From: Pratylenchus scribneri
Taxonomy: Eukaryota > Nematoda > Chromadorea > Rhabditida > Pratylenchidae
DNA length: 64,000 nucleotides
Direction of reading: 5' to 3'
Assembly: GCA_030063045.1 (NCBI GenBank)
Contig: JAQSEB010000206.1
Location: forward strand, 1 to 64,000
Of this stretch, positions 21,161-34,637 are shown one piece after another. The notes under the pieces are model-generated. The model made no database searches. It saw only the letters and a list, made by a program, of their open reading frames with translations, and was not told where the DNA came from. Both the position numbers and the translations under genes were made by a program. Positions within the stretch are counted from its first letter, which is position 1. Every line of letters begins with the position of its first letter.

Positions 21161-24100
21161 TAAGTCATAAAATGTTTCATACCCCTTAAATACCCCATAT
21201 ATGGCTATTATATATTTAAAAATTCATGAAAAATCAATATGGATGAATTGAATAAAAATAAACTGACGTTCGTCTGTAGAATTTGATGGAGAATACGATG
21301 GAAATAAAAAAATTCCAAAAAGTTCAAAACCTAGGTCATAAAATGTTTCATAACCCTTAAATACCCCATATATGGTTATTATATATTTAAAAATTCATGA
21401 AAAATCAATATGGATGAATTGAATAAAAATAAACTGACGTTCGTCTGTAGAATTTGATGGAGAATACGATGGAAATAAAAAAATTCCAAAAAGTTCAAAA
21501 CCTAGGTCATAAAATGTTTCATACCCCTTAAATACCCCATATATGGGGCTATTATATATTTAAAAATTCATGAAAAATCAATATGGATGAATTGAATAAA
21601 AATAAACTGACCTTCGTCTGTAGAATTTGATGGAGAATACGATGGAAATAAATAAATTCCAAAAAGTTCAAAACCTAGGTCATAAAATGTTTCATACCCC
21701 TTAAATACCCCATATATGGGGCTATTATATATTTAAAAATTCATGAAAAATCAATATGGATGAATTGAATAAAAATAAACTGACCTTCGTCTGTAGAATT
21801 TGATGGAGAATACGATGGAAATAAAAAAATTCCAAAAAGTTCAAAACCTAGGTCATAAAATGTTTCATACCCCTTAAATACCCTATATATGGCTATTATA
21901 TATTTAAAAATTCATGAAAAATCAATATGGATGAATTGAATAAAAATAAACTGACCTTCGTCTGTAGAATTTGATGGAGAATACGATGGAAATAAAAAAA
22001 TTCCAAAAAGTTCAAAACCTAGGTCATAAAATGTTTCATACCCCTTAAATACCCCATATATGGCTATTATATATTTAAAAATTCATGAAAAATCAATATG
22101 GATGAATTGAATAAAAATAAACTGACCTTCGTCTGTAGAATTTGATGGAGAATACGATGGAAATAAAAAAATTCCAAAAAGTTCAAAACCTAGGCCATAA
22201 AATATTTCATACCCCTTAAATACCCCATATATGGCTATTATATATTCAAAAATTTATGAAAAATCAATATGGATGAATCGAATAAAAATAAAGTGACGTT
22301 CGCCTGTAGAATTTGATGGAGAATACGATGGAAATAAAAAAATTCCAAAAAGTTCAAAACCTAGGTCATAAAATGTTTCATACCCCTTAAATACCCCATA
22401 TATGGCTATTATATATTTAAAAATTCATGAAAAATCAATATGGATGAATTGAATAAAAATAAACTGACGTTCGTCTGTAGAATTTGATGGAGAATACGAT
22501 GGAAATAAAAAAATTCCAAAAAGTTCAAAACCTAGGCCATAAAATATTTCATACCCCTTAAATACCCCATATATGGCTATTATATATTCAAAAATTTATG
22601 AAAAATCAATATGGATGAATCGAATAAAAATAAAGTGATGTTCGCCTGTAGAATTTGATGGAGAATACGATGGAAATAAAAAAATTCCAAAAAGTTCAAA
22701 ACCTAGGTCATAAAATGTTTCATACCCCTTAAATACCCCATATATGGCTATTATATATTTAAAAATTCATGAAAAATCAATATGGATGAATTGAATAAAA
22801 ATAAACTGACGTTCGTCTGTAGAATTTGATGGAGAATACGATGGAAATAAAAAAATTCCAAAAAGTTCAAAACCTAAGTCATAAAATGTTTCATACCCCT
22901 TAAATACCCCATATATGGCTATTATATATTTAAAAATTCATGAAAAATCAATATGGATGAATTGAATAAAAATAAACTGACGTTCGTCTGTAGAATTTGA
23001 TGGAGAATACGATGGAAATAAAAAAATTCCAAAAAGTTCAAAACCTAGGTCATAAAATGTTTCATAACCCTTAAATACCCCATATATGGTTATTATATAT
23101 TTAAAAATTCATGAAAAATCAATATGGATGAATTGAATAAAAATAAACTGACGTTCGTCTGTAGAATTTGATGGAGAATACGATGGAAATAAAAAAATTC
23201 CAAAAAGTTCAAAACCTAGGTCATAAAATGTTTCATACCCCTTAAATACCCCATATATGGGGCTATTATATATTTAAAAATTCATGAAAAATCAATATGG
23301 ATGAATTGAATAAAAATAAACTGACCTTCGTCTGTAGAATTTGATGGAGAATACGATGGAAATAAATAAATTCCAAAAAGTTCAAAACCTAGGTCATAAA
23401 ATGTTTCATACCCCTTAAATACCCCATATATGGGGCTATTATATATTTAAAAATTCATGAAAAATCAATATGGATGAATTGAATAAAAATAAACTGACCT
23501 TCGTCTGTAGAATTTGATGGAGAATACGATGGAAATAAAAAAATTCCAAAAAGTTCAAAACCTAGGTCATAAAATGTTTCATACCCCTTAAATACCCTAT
23601 ATATGGCTATTATATATTTAAAAATTCATGAAAAATCAATATGGATGAATTGAATAAAAATAAACTGACCTTCGTCTGTAGAATTTGATGGAGAATACGA
23701 TGGAAATAAAAAAATTCCAAAAAGTTCAAAACCTAGGCCATAAAATATTTCATACCCCTTAAATACCCCATATATGGCTATTATATATTCAAAAATTTAT
23801 GAAAAATCAATATGGATGAATCGAATAAAAATAAAGTGACGTTCGCCTGTAGAATTTGATGGAGAATACGATGGAAATAAAAAAATTCCAAAAAGTTCAA
23901 AACCTAGGTCATAAAATGTTTCATACCCCTTAAATACCCCATATGGCTATTATATATTTAAAAATTCATGAAAAATCAATATGGATGAATTGAATAAAAA
24001 TAAAGTGATGTTCGCCTGTAGAATTTGATGGAGAATACGATGGAAATAAAAAAATTCCAAAAAGTTCAAAACCTAGGTCATAAAATGTTTCATACCCCTT

Positions 24101-27100
24101 AAATACCCCATATATGGCTATTATATATTTAAAAATTCATGAAAAATCAATATGGATGAATTGAATAAAAATAAACTGACGTTCGTCTGTAGAATTTGAT
24201 GGAGAATACGATGGAAATAAAAAAATTCCAAAAAGTTCAAAACCTAAGTCATAAAATGTTTCATACCCCTTAAATACCCCATATATGGCTATTATATATT
24301 TAAAAATTCATGAAAAATCAATATGGATGAATTGAATAAAAATAAACTGACGTTCGTCTGTAGAATTTGATGGAGAATACGATGGAAATAAAAAAATTCC
24401 AAAAAGTTCAAAACCTAGGTCATAAAATGTTTCATAACCCTTAAATACCCCATATATGGTTATTATATATTTAAAAATTCATGAAAAATCAATATGGATG
24501 AATTGAATAAAAATAAACTGACGTTCGTCTGTAGAATTTGATGGAGAATACGATGGAAATAAAAAAATTCCAAAAAGTTCAAAACCTAGGTCATAAAATG
24601 TTTCATACCCCTTAAATACCCCATATATGGGGCTATTATATATTTAAAAATTCATGAAAAATCAATATGGATGAATTGAATAAAAATAAACTGACCTTCG
24701 TCTGTAGAATTTGATGGAGAATACGATGGAAATAAATAAATTCCAAAAAGTTCAAAACCTAGGTCATAAAATGTTTCATACCCCTTAAATACCCCATATA
24801 TGGGGCTATTATATATTTAAAAATTCATGAAAAATCAATATGGATGAATTGAATAAAAATAAACTGACCTTCGTCTGTAGAATTTGATGGAGAATACGAT
24901 GGAAATAAAAAAATTCCAAAAAGTTCAAAACCTAGGTCATAAAATGTTTCATACCCCTTAAATACCCTATATATGGCTATTATATATTTAAAAATTCATG
25001 AAAAATCAATATGGATGAATTGAATAAAAATAAACTGACCTTCGTCTGTAGAATTTGATGGAGAATACGATGGAAATAAAAAAATTCCAAAAAGTTCAAA
25101 ACCTAGGTCATAAAATGTTTCATACCCCTTAAATACCCCATATATGGCTATTATATATTTAAAAATTCATGAAAAATCAATATGGATGAATTGAATAAAA
25201 ATAAACTGACCTTCGTCTGTAGAATTTGATGGAGAATACGATGGAAATAAAAAAATTCCAAAAAGTTCAAAACCTAGGCCATAAAATATTTCATACCCCT
25301 TAAATACCCCATATATGGCTATTATATATTCAAAAATTTATGAAAAATCAATATGGATGAATCGAATAAAAATAAAGTGACGTTCGCCTGTAGAATTTGA
25401 TGGAGAATACGATGGAAATAAAAAAATTCCAAAAAGTTCAAAACCTAGGTCATAAAATGTTTCATACCCCTTAAATACCCCATATATGGCTATTATATAT
25501 TTAAAAATTCATGAAAAATCAATATGGATGAATTGAATAAAAATAAACTGACGTTCATCTGTAGAATTTGATGGAGAATACGATGGAAATAAATAAATTC
25601 CAAAAAGTTCAAAACCTAGGTCATAAAATGTTTCATACCCCTTAAATACCCCATATATGGGGCTATTATATATTTAAAAATTCATGAAAAATCAATATGG
25701 ATGAATTGAATAAAAATAAACTGACCTTCGTCTGTAGAATTTGATGGAGAATACGATGGAAATAAAAAAATTCCAAAAAGTTCAAAACCTAGGTCATAAA
25801 ATGTTTCATACCCCTTAAATACCCTATATATGGCTATTATATATTTAAAAATTCATGAAAAATCAATATGGATGAATTGAATAAAAATAAACTGACCTTC
25901 GTCTGTAGAATTTGATGGAGAATACGATGGAAATAAAAAAATTCCAAAAAGTTCAAAACCTAGGTCATAAAATGTTTCATACCCCTTAAATACCCCATAT
26001 ATGGCTATTATATATTTAAAAATTCATGAAAAATCAATATGGATGAATTGAATAAAAATAAACTGACCTTCGTCTGTAGAATTTGATGGAGAATACGATG
26101 GAAATAAAAAAATTCCAAAAAGTTCAAAACCTAGGCCATAAAATATTTCATAACCCTTAAATACCCCATATATGGTTATTATATATTTAAAAATTCATGA
26201 AAAATCAATATGGATGAATTGAATAAAAATAAACTGACGTTCGTCTGTAGAATTTGATGGAGAATACGATGGAAATAAAAAAATTCCAAAAAGTTCAAAA
26301 CCTAGGTCATAAAATGTTTCATACCCCTTAAATACCCCATATATGGGGCTATTATATATTTAAAAATTCATGAAAAATCAATATGGATGAATTGAATAAA
26401 AATAAACTGACCTTCGTCTGTAGAATTTGATGGAGAATACGATGGAAATAAATAAATTCCAAAAAGTTCAAAACCTAGGTCATAAAATGTTTCATACCCC
26501 TTAAATACCCCATATATGGGGCTATTATATATTTAAAAATTCATGAAAAATCAATATGGATGAATTGAATAAAAATAAACTGACCTTCGTCTGTAGAATT
26601 TGATGGAGAATACGATGGAAATAAAAAAATTCCAAAAAGTTCAAAACCTAGGTCATAAAATGTTTCATACCCCTTAAATACCCTATATATGGCTATTATA
26701 TATTTAAAAATTCATGAAAAATCAATATGGATGAATTGAATAAAAATAAACTGACCTTCGTCTGTAGAATTTGATGGAGAATACGATGGAAATAAAAAAA
26801 TTCCAAAAAGTTCAAAACCTAGGCCATAAAATATTTCATACCCCTTAAATACCCCATATATGGCTATTATATATTCAAAAATTTATGAAAAATCAATATG
26901 GATGAATCGAATAAAAATAAAGTGACGTTCGCCTGTAGAATTTGATGGAGAATACGATGGAAATAAAAAAATTCCAAAAAGTTCAAAACCTAGGTCATAA
27001 AATGTTTCATACCCCTTAAATACCCCATATGGCTATTATATATTTAAAAATTCATGAAAAATCAATATGGATGAATTGAATAAAAATAAAGTGATGTTCG

Positions 27101-29545
27101 CCTGTAGAATTTGATGGAGAATACGATGGAAATAAAAAAATTCCAAAAAGTTCAAAACCTAGGTCATAAAATGTTTCATACCCCTTAAATACCCCATATA
27201 TGGCTATTATATATTTAAAAATTCATGAAAAATCAATATGGATGAATTGAATAAAAATAAACTGACGTTCGTCTGTAGAATTTGATGGAGAATACGATGG
27301 AAATAAAAAAATTCCAAAAAGTTCAAAACCTAAGTCATAAAATGTTTCATACCCCTTAAATACCCCATATATGGCTATTATATATTTAAAAATTCATGAA
27401 AAATCAATATGGATGAATTGAATAAAAATAAACTGACGTTCGTCTGTAGAATTTGATGGAGAATACGATGGAAATAAAAAAATTCCAAAAAGTTCAAAAC
27501 CTAGGTCATAAAATGTTTCATAACCCTTAAATACCCCATATATGGTTATTATATATTTAAAAATTCATGAAAAATCAATATGGATGAATTGAATAAAAAT
27601 AAACTGACGTTCGTCTGTAGAATTTGATGGAGAATACGATGGAAATAAAAAAATTCCAAAAAGTTCAAAACCTAGGTCATAAAATGTTTCATACCCCTTA
27701 AATACCCCATATATGGGGCTATTATATATTTAAAAATTCATGAAAAATCAATATGGATGAATTGAATAAAAATAAACTGACCTTCGTCTGTAGAATTTGA
27801 TGGAGAATACGATGGAAATAAATAAATTCCAAAAAGTTCAAAACCTAGGTCATAAAATGTTTCATACCCCTTAAATACCCCATATATGGGGCTATTATAT
27901 ATTTAAAAATTCATGAAAAATCAATATGGATGAATTGAATAAAAATAAACTGACCTTCGTCTGTAGAATTTGATGGAGAATACGATGGAAATAAAAAAAT
28001 TCCAAAAAGTTCAAAACCTAGGTCATAAAATGTTTCATACCCCTTAAATACCCTATATATGGCTATTATATATTTAAAAATTCATGAAAAATCAATATGG
28101 ATGAATTGAATAAAAATAAACTGACCTTCGTCTGTAGAATTTGATGGAGAATACGATGGAAATAAAAAAATTCCAAAAAGTTCAAAACCTAGGTCATAAA
28201 ATGTTTCATACCCCTTAAATACCCCATATATGGCTATTATATATTTAAAAATTCATGAAAAATCAATATGGATGAATTGAATAAAAATAAACTGACCTTC
28301 GTCTGTAGAATTTGATGGAGAATACGATGGAAATAAAAAAATTCCAAAAAGTTCAAAACCTAGGCCATAAAATATTTCATACCCCTTAAATACCCCATAT
28401 ATGGCTATTATATATTCAAAAATTTATGAAAAATCAATATGGATGAATCGAATAAAAATAAAGTGACGTTCGCCTGTAGAATTTGATGGAGAATACGATG
28501 GAAATAAAAAAATTCCAAAAAGTTCAAAACCTAGGTCATAAAATGTTTCATACCCCTTAAATACCCCATATATGGCTATTATATATTTAAAAATTCATGA
28601 AAAATCAATATGGATGAATTGAATAAAAATAAACTGACGTTCGTCTGTAGAATTTGATGGAGAATACGATGGAAATAAAAAAATTCCAAAAAGTTCAAAA
28701 CCTAGGCCATAAAATATTTCATACCCCTTAAATACCCCATATATGGCTATTATATATTCAAAAATTTATGAAAAATCAATATGGATGAATCGAATAAAAA
28801 TAAAGTGATGTTCGCCTGTAGAATTTGATGGAGAATACGATGGAAATAAAAAAATTCCAAAAAGTTCAAAACCTAGGTCATAAAATGTTTCATACCCCTT
28901 AAATACCCCATATATGGCTATTATATATTTAAAAATTCATGAAAAATCAATATGGATGAATTGAATAAAAATAAACTGACGTTCGTCTGTAGAATTTGAT
29001 GGAGAATACGATGGAAATAAAAAAATTCCAAAAAGTTCAAAACCTAAGTCATAAAATGTTTCATACCCCTTAAATACCCCATATATGGCTATTATATATT
29101 TAAAAATTCATGAAAAATCAATATGGATGAATTGAATAAAAATAAACTGACGTTCGTCTGTAGAATTTGATGGAGAATACGATGGAAATAAAAAAATTCC
29201 AAAAAGTTCAAAACCTAGGTCATAAAATGTTTCATAACCCTTAAATACCCCATATATGGTTATTATATATTTAAAAATTCATGAAAAATCAATATGGATG
29301 AATTGAATAAAAATAAACTGACGTTCGTCTGTAGAATTTGATGGAGAATACGATGGAAATAAAAAAATTCCAAAAAGTTCAAAACCTAGGTCATAAAATG
29401 TTTCATACCCCTTAAATACCCCATATATGGGGCTATTATATATTTAAAAATTCATGAAAAATCAATATGGATGAATTGAATAAAAATAAACTGACCTTCG
29501 TCTGTAGAATTTGATGGAGAATACGATGGAAATAAATAAATTCCA
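21161..29545. repeat. Higher-order repeat domain inside the satellite
   Basis: Diagnostic monomer variants recur in a fixed order. CCTAAGTCAT (instead of CCTAGGTCAT) has its TAAGTC at 21161, 22875, 24245, 27331 and 29045. The variant AATAAATTCC lies at 21651, 23365, 24735, 25592, 26451, 27821 and 29535. The two are exactly 490 bp apart in all five blocks. Spacings between successive AATAAATTCC sites are 1714, 1370, 857, 859, 1370 and 1714, that is 10, 8, 5, 5, 8 and 10 monomers. This shows recent block amplification. Confidence 0.85.
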
Positions 29546-32500
29546 AAAAGTTCAAAACCTAGGTCATAAAATGTTTCATACCCCTTAAATACCCCATATA
29601 TGGGGCTATTATATATTTAAAAATTCATGAAAAATCAATATGGATGAATTGAATAAAAATAAACTGACCTTCGTCTGTAGAATTTGATGGAGAATACGAT
29701 GGAAATAAAAAAATTCCAAAAAGTTCAAAACCTAGGTCATAAAATGTTTCATACCCCTTAAATACCCTATATATGGCTATTATATATTTAAAAATTCATG
29801 AAAAATCAATATGGATGAATTGAATAAAAATAAACTGACCTTCGTCTGTAGAATTTGATGGAGAATACGATGGAAATAAAAAAATTCCAAAAAGTTCAAA
29901 ACCTAGGTCATAAAATGTTTCATACCCCTTAAATACCCCATATATGGCTATTATATATTTAAAAATTCATGAAAAATCAATATGGATGAATTGAATAAAA
30001 ATAAACTGACCTTCGTCTGTAGAATTTGATGGAGAATACGATGGAAATAAAAAAATTCCAAAAAGTTCAAAACCTAGGCCATAAAATATTTCATACCCCT
30101 TAAATACCCCATATATGGCTATTATATATTCAAAAATTTATGAAAAATCAATATGGATGAATCGAATAAAAATAAAGTGACGTTCGCCTGTAGAATTTGA
30201 TGGAGAATACGATGGAAATAAAAAAATTCCAAAAAGTTCAAAACCTAGGTCATAAAATGTTTCATACCCCTTAAATACCCCATATATGGGGCTATTATAT
30301 ATTTAAAAATTCATGAAAAATCAATATGGATGAATTGAATAAAAATAAACTGACCTTCGTCTGTAGAATTTGATGGAGAATACGATGGAAATAAAAAAAA
30401 TTCCAAAAAGTTCAAAACCTAGGTCATAAAATGTTTCATACCCCTTAAATACCCCATATATGGCTATTATATATTTAAAAATTCATGAAAAATCAATATG
30501 GATGAATTGAATAAAAATAAACTGACGTTCGTCTGTAGAATTTGATGGAGAATACGAAGGAAATAAAAAAATTCCAAAAAGTTCAAAACCTAGGTCATAA
30601 AATGTTTCATAACCCTTAAATACCCCATATATGGCTATTATATATTTAAAAATTCATGAAAAATCAATATGGATGAATTGAATAAAAATAAACTAACTTT
30701 CGCCTGTAGAATTTGATGAAGAATACGATGGAAATAAAAAAATTCCAAAAAGTTCAAAACCTAGGTCATAAAATGTTTCATACCCCTTAAATACCCCATA
30801 TGGCTATTATATATTTAAAAATTCATGAAAAATCAATATGGATGAATTGAATAAAAATAAACTGACGTTCGTCTGTAGAATTTGATGAAGAATACGATGG
30901 AAGTAAAAAAATTCCAAAAAGTTCAAAACCTAGGTCATAAAATGTTTCATACCCCTTAAATACCCCATATATGGCTATTATATATTTAAAAATTCATGAA
31001 AAATCAATATGGATGAATTGAATAAAAATAAACTGACGTTCGTCTGTAGAATTTGATGGAGAATACGATGGAAATAAAAAAATTCCAAAAAGTTCAAAAT
31101 CTAGGTCATAAAATGTTTCATACCCCTTAAATACCCCATATATGGCTATTATATATTTAAAAATTCATGAAAAATCAATATGGATGAATTGAATAAAAAT
31201 AAACTGACGTTCGCCTGTAGAATTTGATGGAGAATACGATGGATATAAAAAAATTCCAAAAAGTTCAAAACCTAGGCCATAAAATGTTTCACTCCCCTTA
31301 AATACCCCATATATAGATATAATATATTCAAAAATTTATGCAAAATCAATATGGATGAATTGAACAAAAATAAATTGACGTTCGCCTGTAGAATTTGATG
31401 GAGAATACGATGGATATAAAAAAATTCCAAAAAGTTCAAAATCTAGGTCATAAAATGTTTCATACCCCTTAAATACCCCATATATGGCTATTATATATTT
31501 AAAAATTCATGAAAAATCAATATGGATGAATTGAATAAAAATAAACAGACGTTCGCCTGTAGAATTTGATGGAGAATACGATGGATATAAAAAAATTCCA
31601 AAAAGTTCAAAATCTAGGTCATAAAATGTTTCATACCCCTTAAATACCCCATATATGGCTATTATATATTTAAAAATTCATGAAAAATCAATATGGATGA
31701 ATTGAATAAAAATAAACTGACGTTCGCCTGTAGAATTTGATGGAGAATACGATGGATATAAAAAATTCCAAAAAGTTCAAAACCTAGGCCATAAAATGTT
31801 TCACTCCCCTTAAATACCCCATATATAGATATAATATATTCAAAAATTTATGAAAAATCAATATGGATGAATTGAACAAAAATAAACTGACGTTCGCCTA
31901 TAGAATTTGATGGAGAATACGATGGATATAAAAAAATTCCAAAAAGTTCAAAACCTAGACCATAAAATGTTTCACTCCCCTTAAATACCCCATATATAGA
32001 TATAATATATTCAAAAATTTATGAAAAATCAATATGGATGAATTGAACAAAAATAAACTGACGTTCGCCTATAGAATTTGATGGAGAATACGATGGATAT
32101 AAAAAATTCCAAAAAGTTCAAAACCTAGGCCATAAAATGTTTCACTCCCCTTAAATACCCCATATATGGCTATTATATATTTAAAAATTCATGAAAAATC
32201 AATATGGATGAATTGAATAAAAATAAACTGACGTTCGCCTGTAGAATTTGATGGAGAATACGATGGATATAAAAAAATTCCAAAAAGTTCAAAATCAAGG
32301 TCATAAAATGTTTCATACCCCTTAAATACCCCATATATGGCTATTATATATTTAAAAATTCATGAAAAATCAATATGGATGAATTGAATAAAAATAAACT
32401 GACGTTCGCCTGTAGAATTTGATGGAGAATACGATGGATATAAAAAAATTCCAAAAAGTTCAAAATCTAGGTCATAAAATGTTTCATACCCCTTAAATAC

Positions 32501-33232
32501 CCCATATATAGATATAATATATTCAAAAATTTATGAAAAATCAATATGGATGAATTGAACAAAAATAAACTGACGTTCGCCTATAGAATTTGATGGAGAA
32601 TACGATGGATATAAAAAAATTCCAAAAAGTTCAAAACCTAGGCCATAAAATGTTTCACTCCCCTTAAATACCCCATATATAGATATAATATATTCAAAAA
32701 TTTATGAAAAATCAATATGGATGAATTGAATAAAAATAAACTGACGTTCGCCTGTAGAATTTGATGGAGAATACGATGGATATAAAAAAATTCCAAAAAG
32801 TTCAAAATCTAGGTCATAAAATGTTTCATACCCCTTAAATACCCCATATATGGCTATTATATATTCAAAAATTTATGAAAAATCAATATGGATGAATTGA
32901 ACAAAAATAAACTGACGTTCGCCTGTAGAATTTGATGGAGAATACGATGGATATAAAAAAATTCCAAAAAGTTCAAAATCTAGGTCATAAAATGTTTCAT
33001 ACCCCTTAAATACCCCATATATGGCTATTATATATTTAAAAATTCATGAAAAATCAATATGGGTGAATTGAATAAAAATAAAGTGACGTTCGCCTGTAGA
33101 ATTTGATGGAGAATACGATGGAAATAAAAAAATTCCAAAAAGTTCAAAACCTAGGCCATAAAATGTTTCATACCCCTTAAATACCCCATATATGGCTATT
33201 ATATATTTAAAAATTCATGAAAAATCAATATG

Positions 33233-33238
33233 GATGAA
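33233..33238. repeat. Left target-site duplication of the Maverick (GATGAA)
   Basis: GATGAA directly precedes the left terminus AGTAGTATAAACG and is repeated directly after the right terminus at 58499-58504. In an uninterrupted monomer this site reads ATGGATGAATTG once. Six base pairs is the known Maverick/Polinton duplication length. Confidence 0.95.
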
Positions 33239-33660
33239 AGTAGTATAAACGAAGTTCTGGCTCACCCCCCATTTTGACCATAACCAAAATGACTCAGATC
33301 ATTTTTGAAAAGCCCAAAGGTTTTGTCTACTCACCAGTCCATGATTGACCAAAAAAACTTTGACAATTTATGAAAAGGCCAAAGTTATTGACTATTTTTC
33401 TGAGCAGGATTGGTCAAAATTCCTCAGAAAATTTTTGAAAAGTCGAAAGCTTTTACTATTCTCAAGCAAATGTTTGGTCGAAAAGCCTCAATCAGACCAA
33501 TAGAAAGCCCAAAGGTTTTGGCTATTTTTTTGCCCCCCCCCCCCAAAATGAGCAAGGAAATTTCAATCAATTTGTTAAAAGATAAAAGTTTTAGGGTACC
33601 TTTTGCCCCCCCCCCCCCAACGGAGGAAGGAAATTTCAATCATTTTTTAAGTGAATATTA
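33239..33660 (+). repeat. Left terminal inverted repeat of the Maverick
   Basis: It matches the reverse complement of the right terminus with scattered substitutions over several hundred bases. The inner part carries two poly(C) runs (near 33533-33544 and 33606-33619) and has been rearranged relative to the right copy around them. Its inner edge is approximate. The open frame in it has a counterpart in the right terminus only because the repeat is shared, and I do not call it a gene. Confidence 0.9.
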
Positions 33661-33727
33661 TTTTGAAAAGGAAACATATTTTACTGGGGAAATGAGAGAA
33701 AGAATTAGGAAATCAATTCTTAAGAGG
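33661..33727. other. Maverick sequence left of the BEL insertion, with target duplication AGAGG at 33723-33727
   Basis: Short AT-rich stretch between the left inverted repeat and the BEL LTR. Its last five bases, AGAGG, recur directly after the 3' LTR (45292-45296) and are the 5-bp target duplication of the nested element. Confidence 0.9.
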
Positions 33728-34126
33728 TGTCGTTGAAACGATTTTTCATATCTCCTATTTTATTCAAAAAACAATTGGTTTCAGCGATTTTCCCGCCATT
33801 CACATTATTTTTGTTTATTAATAATATTTTTGTTTTTCGGAATTATTTTTGTCCAAAATTCCATAAATAATTCGCCCCGCCCTTTTTTGGACCATATAAA
33901 AAGCCCTGGAATTGTCCCCAAAATCACTTCTCCACTTATATTATTCCTGTCCCAAAACCCAAAATCCATTTGCGTAATTTTTCCATTTTATTTTGATTCG
34001 CTAAATATTTTTTATCCGTGATAAATTTATTTAATTCGAATTTTCTTGTTGGAAAAGAAGGGGAAAAAACGAGTCTAGGAATTGTCTTCCTTCCTCATTC
34101 ATTCCCTAAAGACCCATTTACCGACA
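33728..34126 (+). repeat. 5' LTR of the nested BEL element
   Basis: 399 bp with TG/CA ends. It contains CCATATAAAAAGCC (near 33893-33906), a plausible TATA box, which would place the transcription start a short distance downstream. Confidence 0.95.
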
Positions 34127-34637
34127 AGTGGTGCCGCTACGAACGCGAATCTGTCTTGGGAATTGTTTCGGAAAAAAGAAAAAGATTTGTTTTGGAAAAA
34201 GCAAAGGAACTGTTCGGAAATTGAATCGAGGAGAAGTCAAATTGGAATAAATTGTTTTTGTTATTCAACTCAAAGGTGAAGTTGAATAAAAATTGTATTG
34301 AAAAATTGGTTTTGTCGTTCAATTGTCGAGTGAAATTGAACAGAAATTGCAGTTCCGAAGTTGAACTCAAATTGAATTGTTTCCGTTCGTTCAACTATCG
34401 AGTGAAGTTGAACAGAAAATTGGAATTGAAATTGGAAATCAATTGAAAATCGTTTCCGTTCATTCAACTGTTGAGTGAGTTGAATTGAAATTGAAGTTGG
34501 GAGATTGGAATTGTTCAATCTTGTTCAAGCTAAAATTGAAGTTTTTCTTGAAATTGCGAAAACCCAACTTGGATTAAATTTGTTTGAATAAATTTGTACT
34601 CATTAATTGAAATTATATTGAATTTTTGAAGTGAAAA
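34127..34637 (+). other. Leader of the nested BEL element with candidate primer-binding site
   Basis: Two bases after the LTR begins TGGTGCCGCTACGAACGCG (34129-34147). It starts with TGG as expected for pairing with a tRNA CCA end; the tRNA was not identified. The rest holds diverged repeats of a TTCAACT(A/G)TCGAGTGAAGTTGAA-like unit (about 34260-34480), rich in GAATTGAA. Confidence 0.7.

Larger units (their letters stand above)
16633..33238. repeat. Satellite DNA array, about 171-bp monomer
   Basis: About 16.6 kb, roughly 97 monomer equivalents, arranged head to tail. The landmark TCAATATGGATG recurs at 16802, 16973 and 17144, exactly 171 bp apart. Each monomer includes GACGTTCG.CTGTAGAATTTG, GAATACGATGG, AGTTCAAAACCTAGG and CCCCATATATGG. 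Variants include 126-bp monomers lacking about 45 bp (for example 17144-17269). Another variant type has GATGGATATAAA and CACTCCCC with ATATATAGATATAATATATTC, and it dominates after about 31240. No ORF is conserved between monomers, so this is non-coding. Such arrays are typical of heterochromatin or centromeres; the location is inferred. Confidence 0.97.

Noticed and set aside
16633..33238. CRISPR-like regular repeats
   Set aside because: The whole 171-bp unit repeats without unique spacers and the context is eukaryotic; this is satellite DNA.
16633..33238. Possible primate alpha satellite, because the monomer is 171 bp
   Set aside because: The length matches by coincidence only; I see no alpha-satellite sequence or clear CENP-B box, and the surrounding elements point to a nematode.
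33410..33736. 108-codon ORF in the left Maverick terminus and its 75-codon counterpart at 58101-58328
   Set aside because: Similarity is due to the inverted repeat itself; the reading frame crosses variable poly(C) runs and extends into the BEL LTR.
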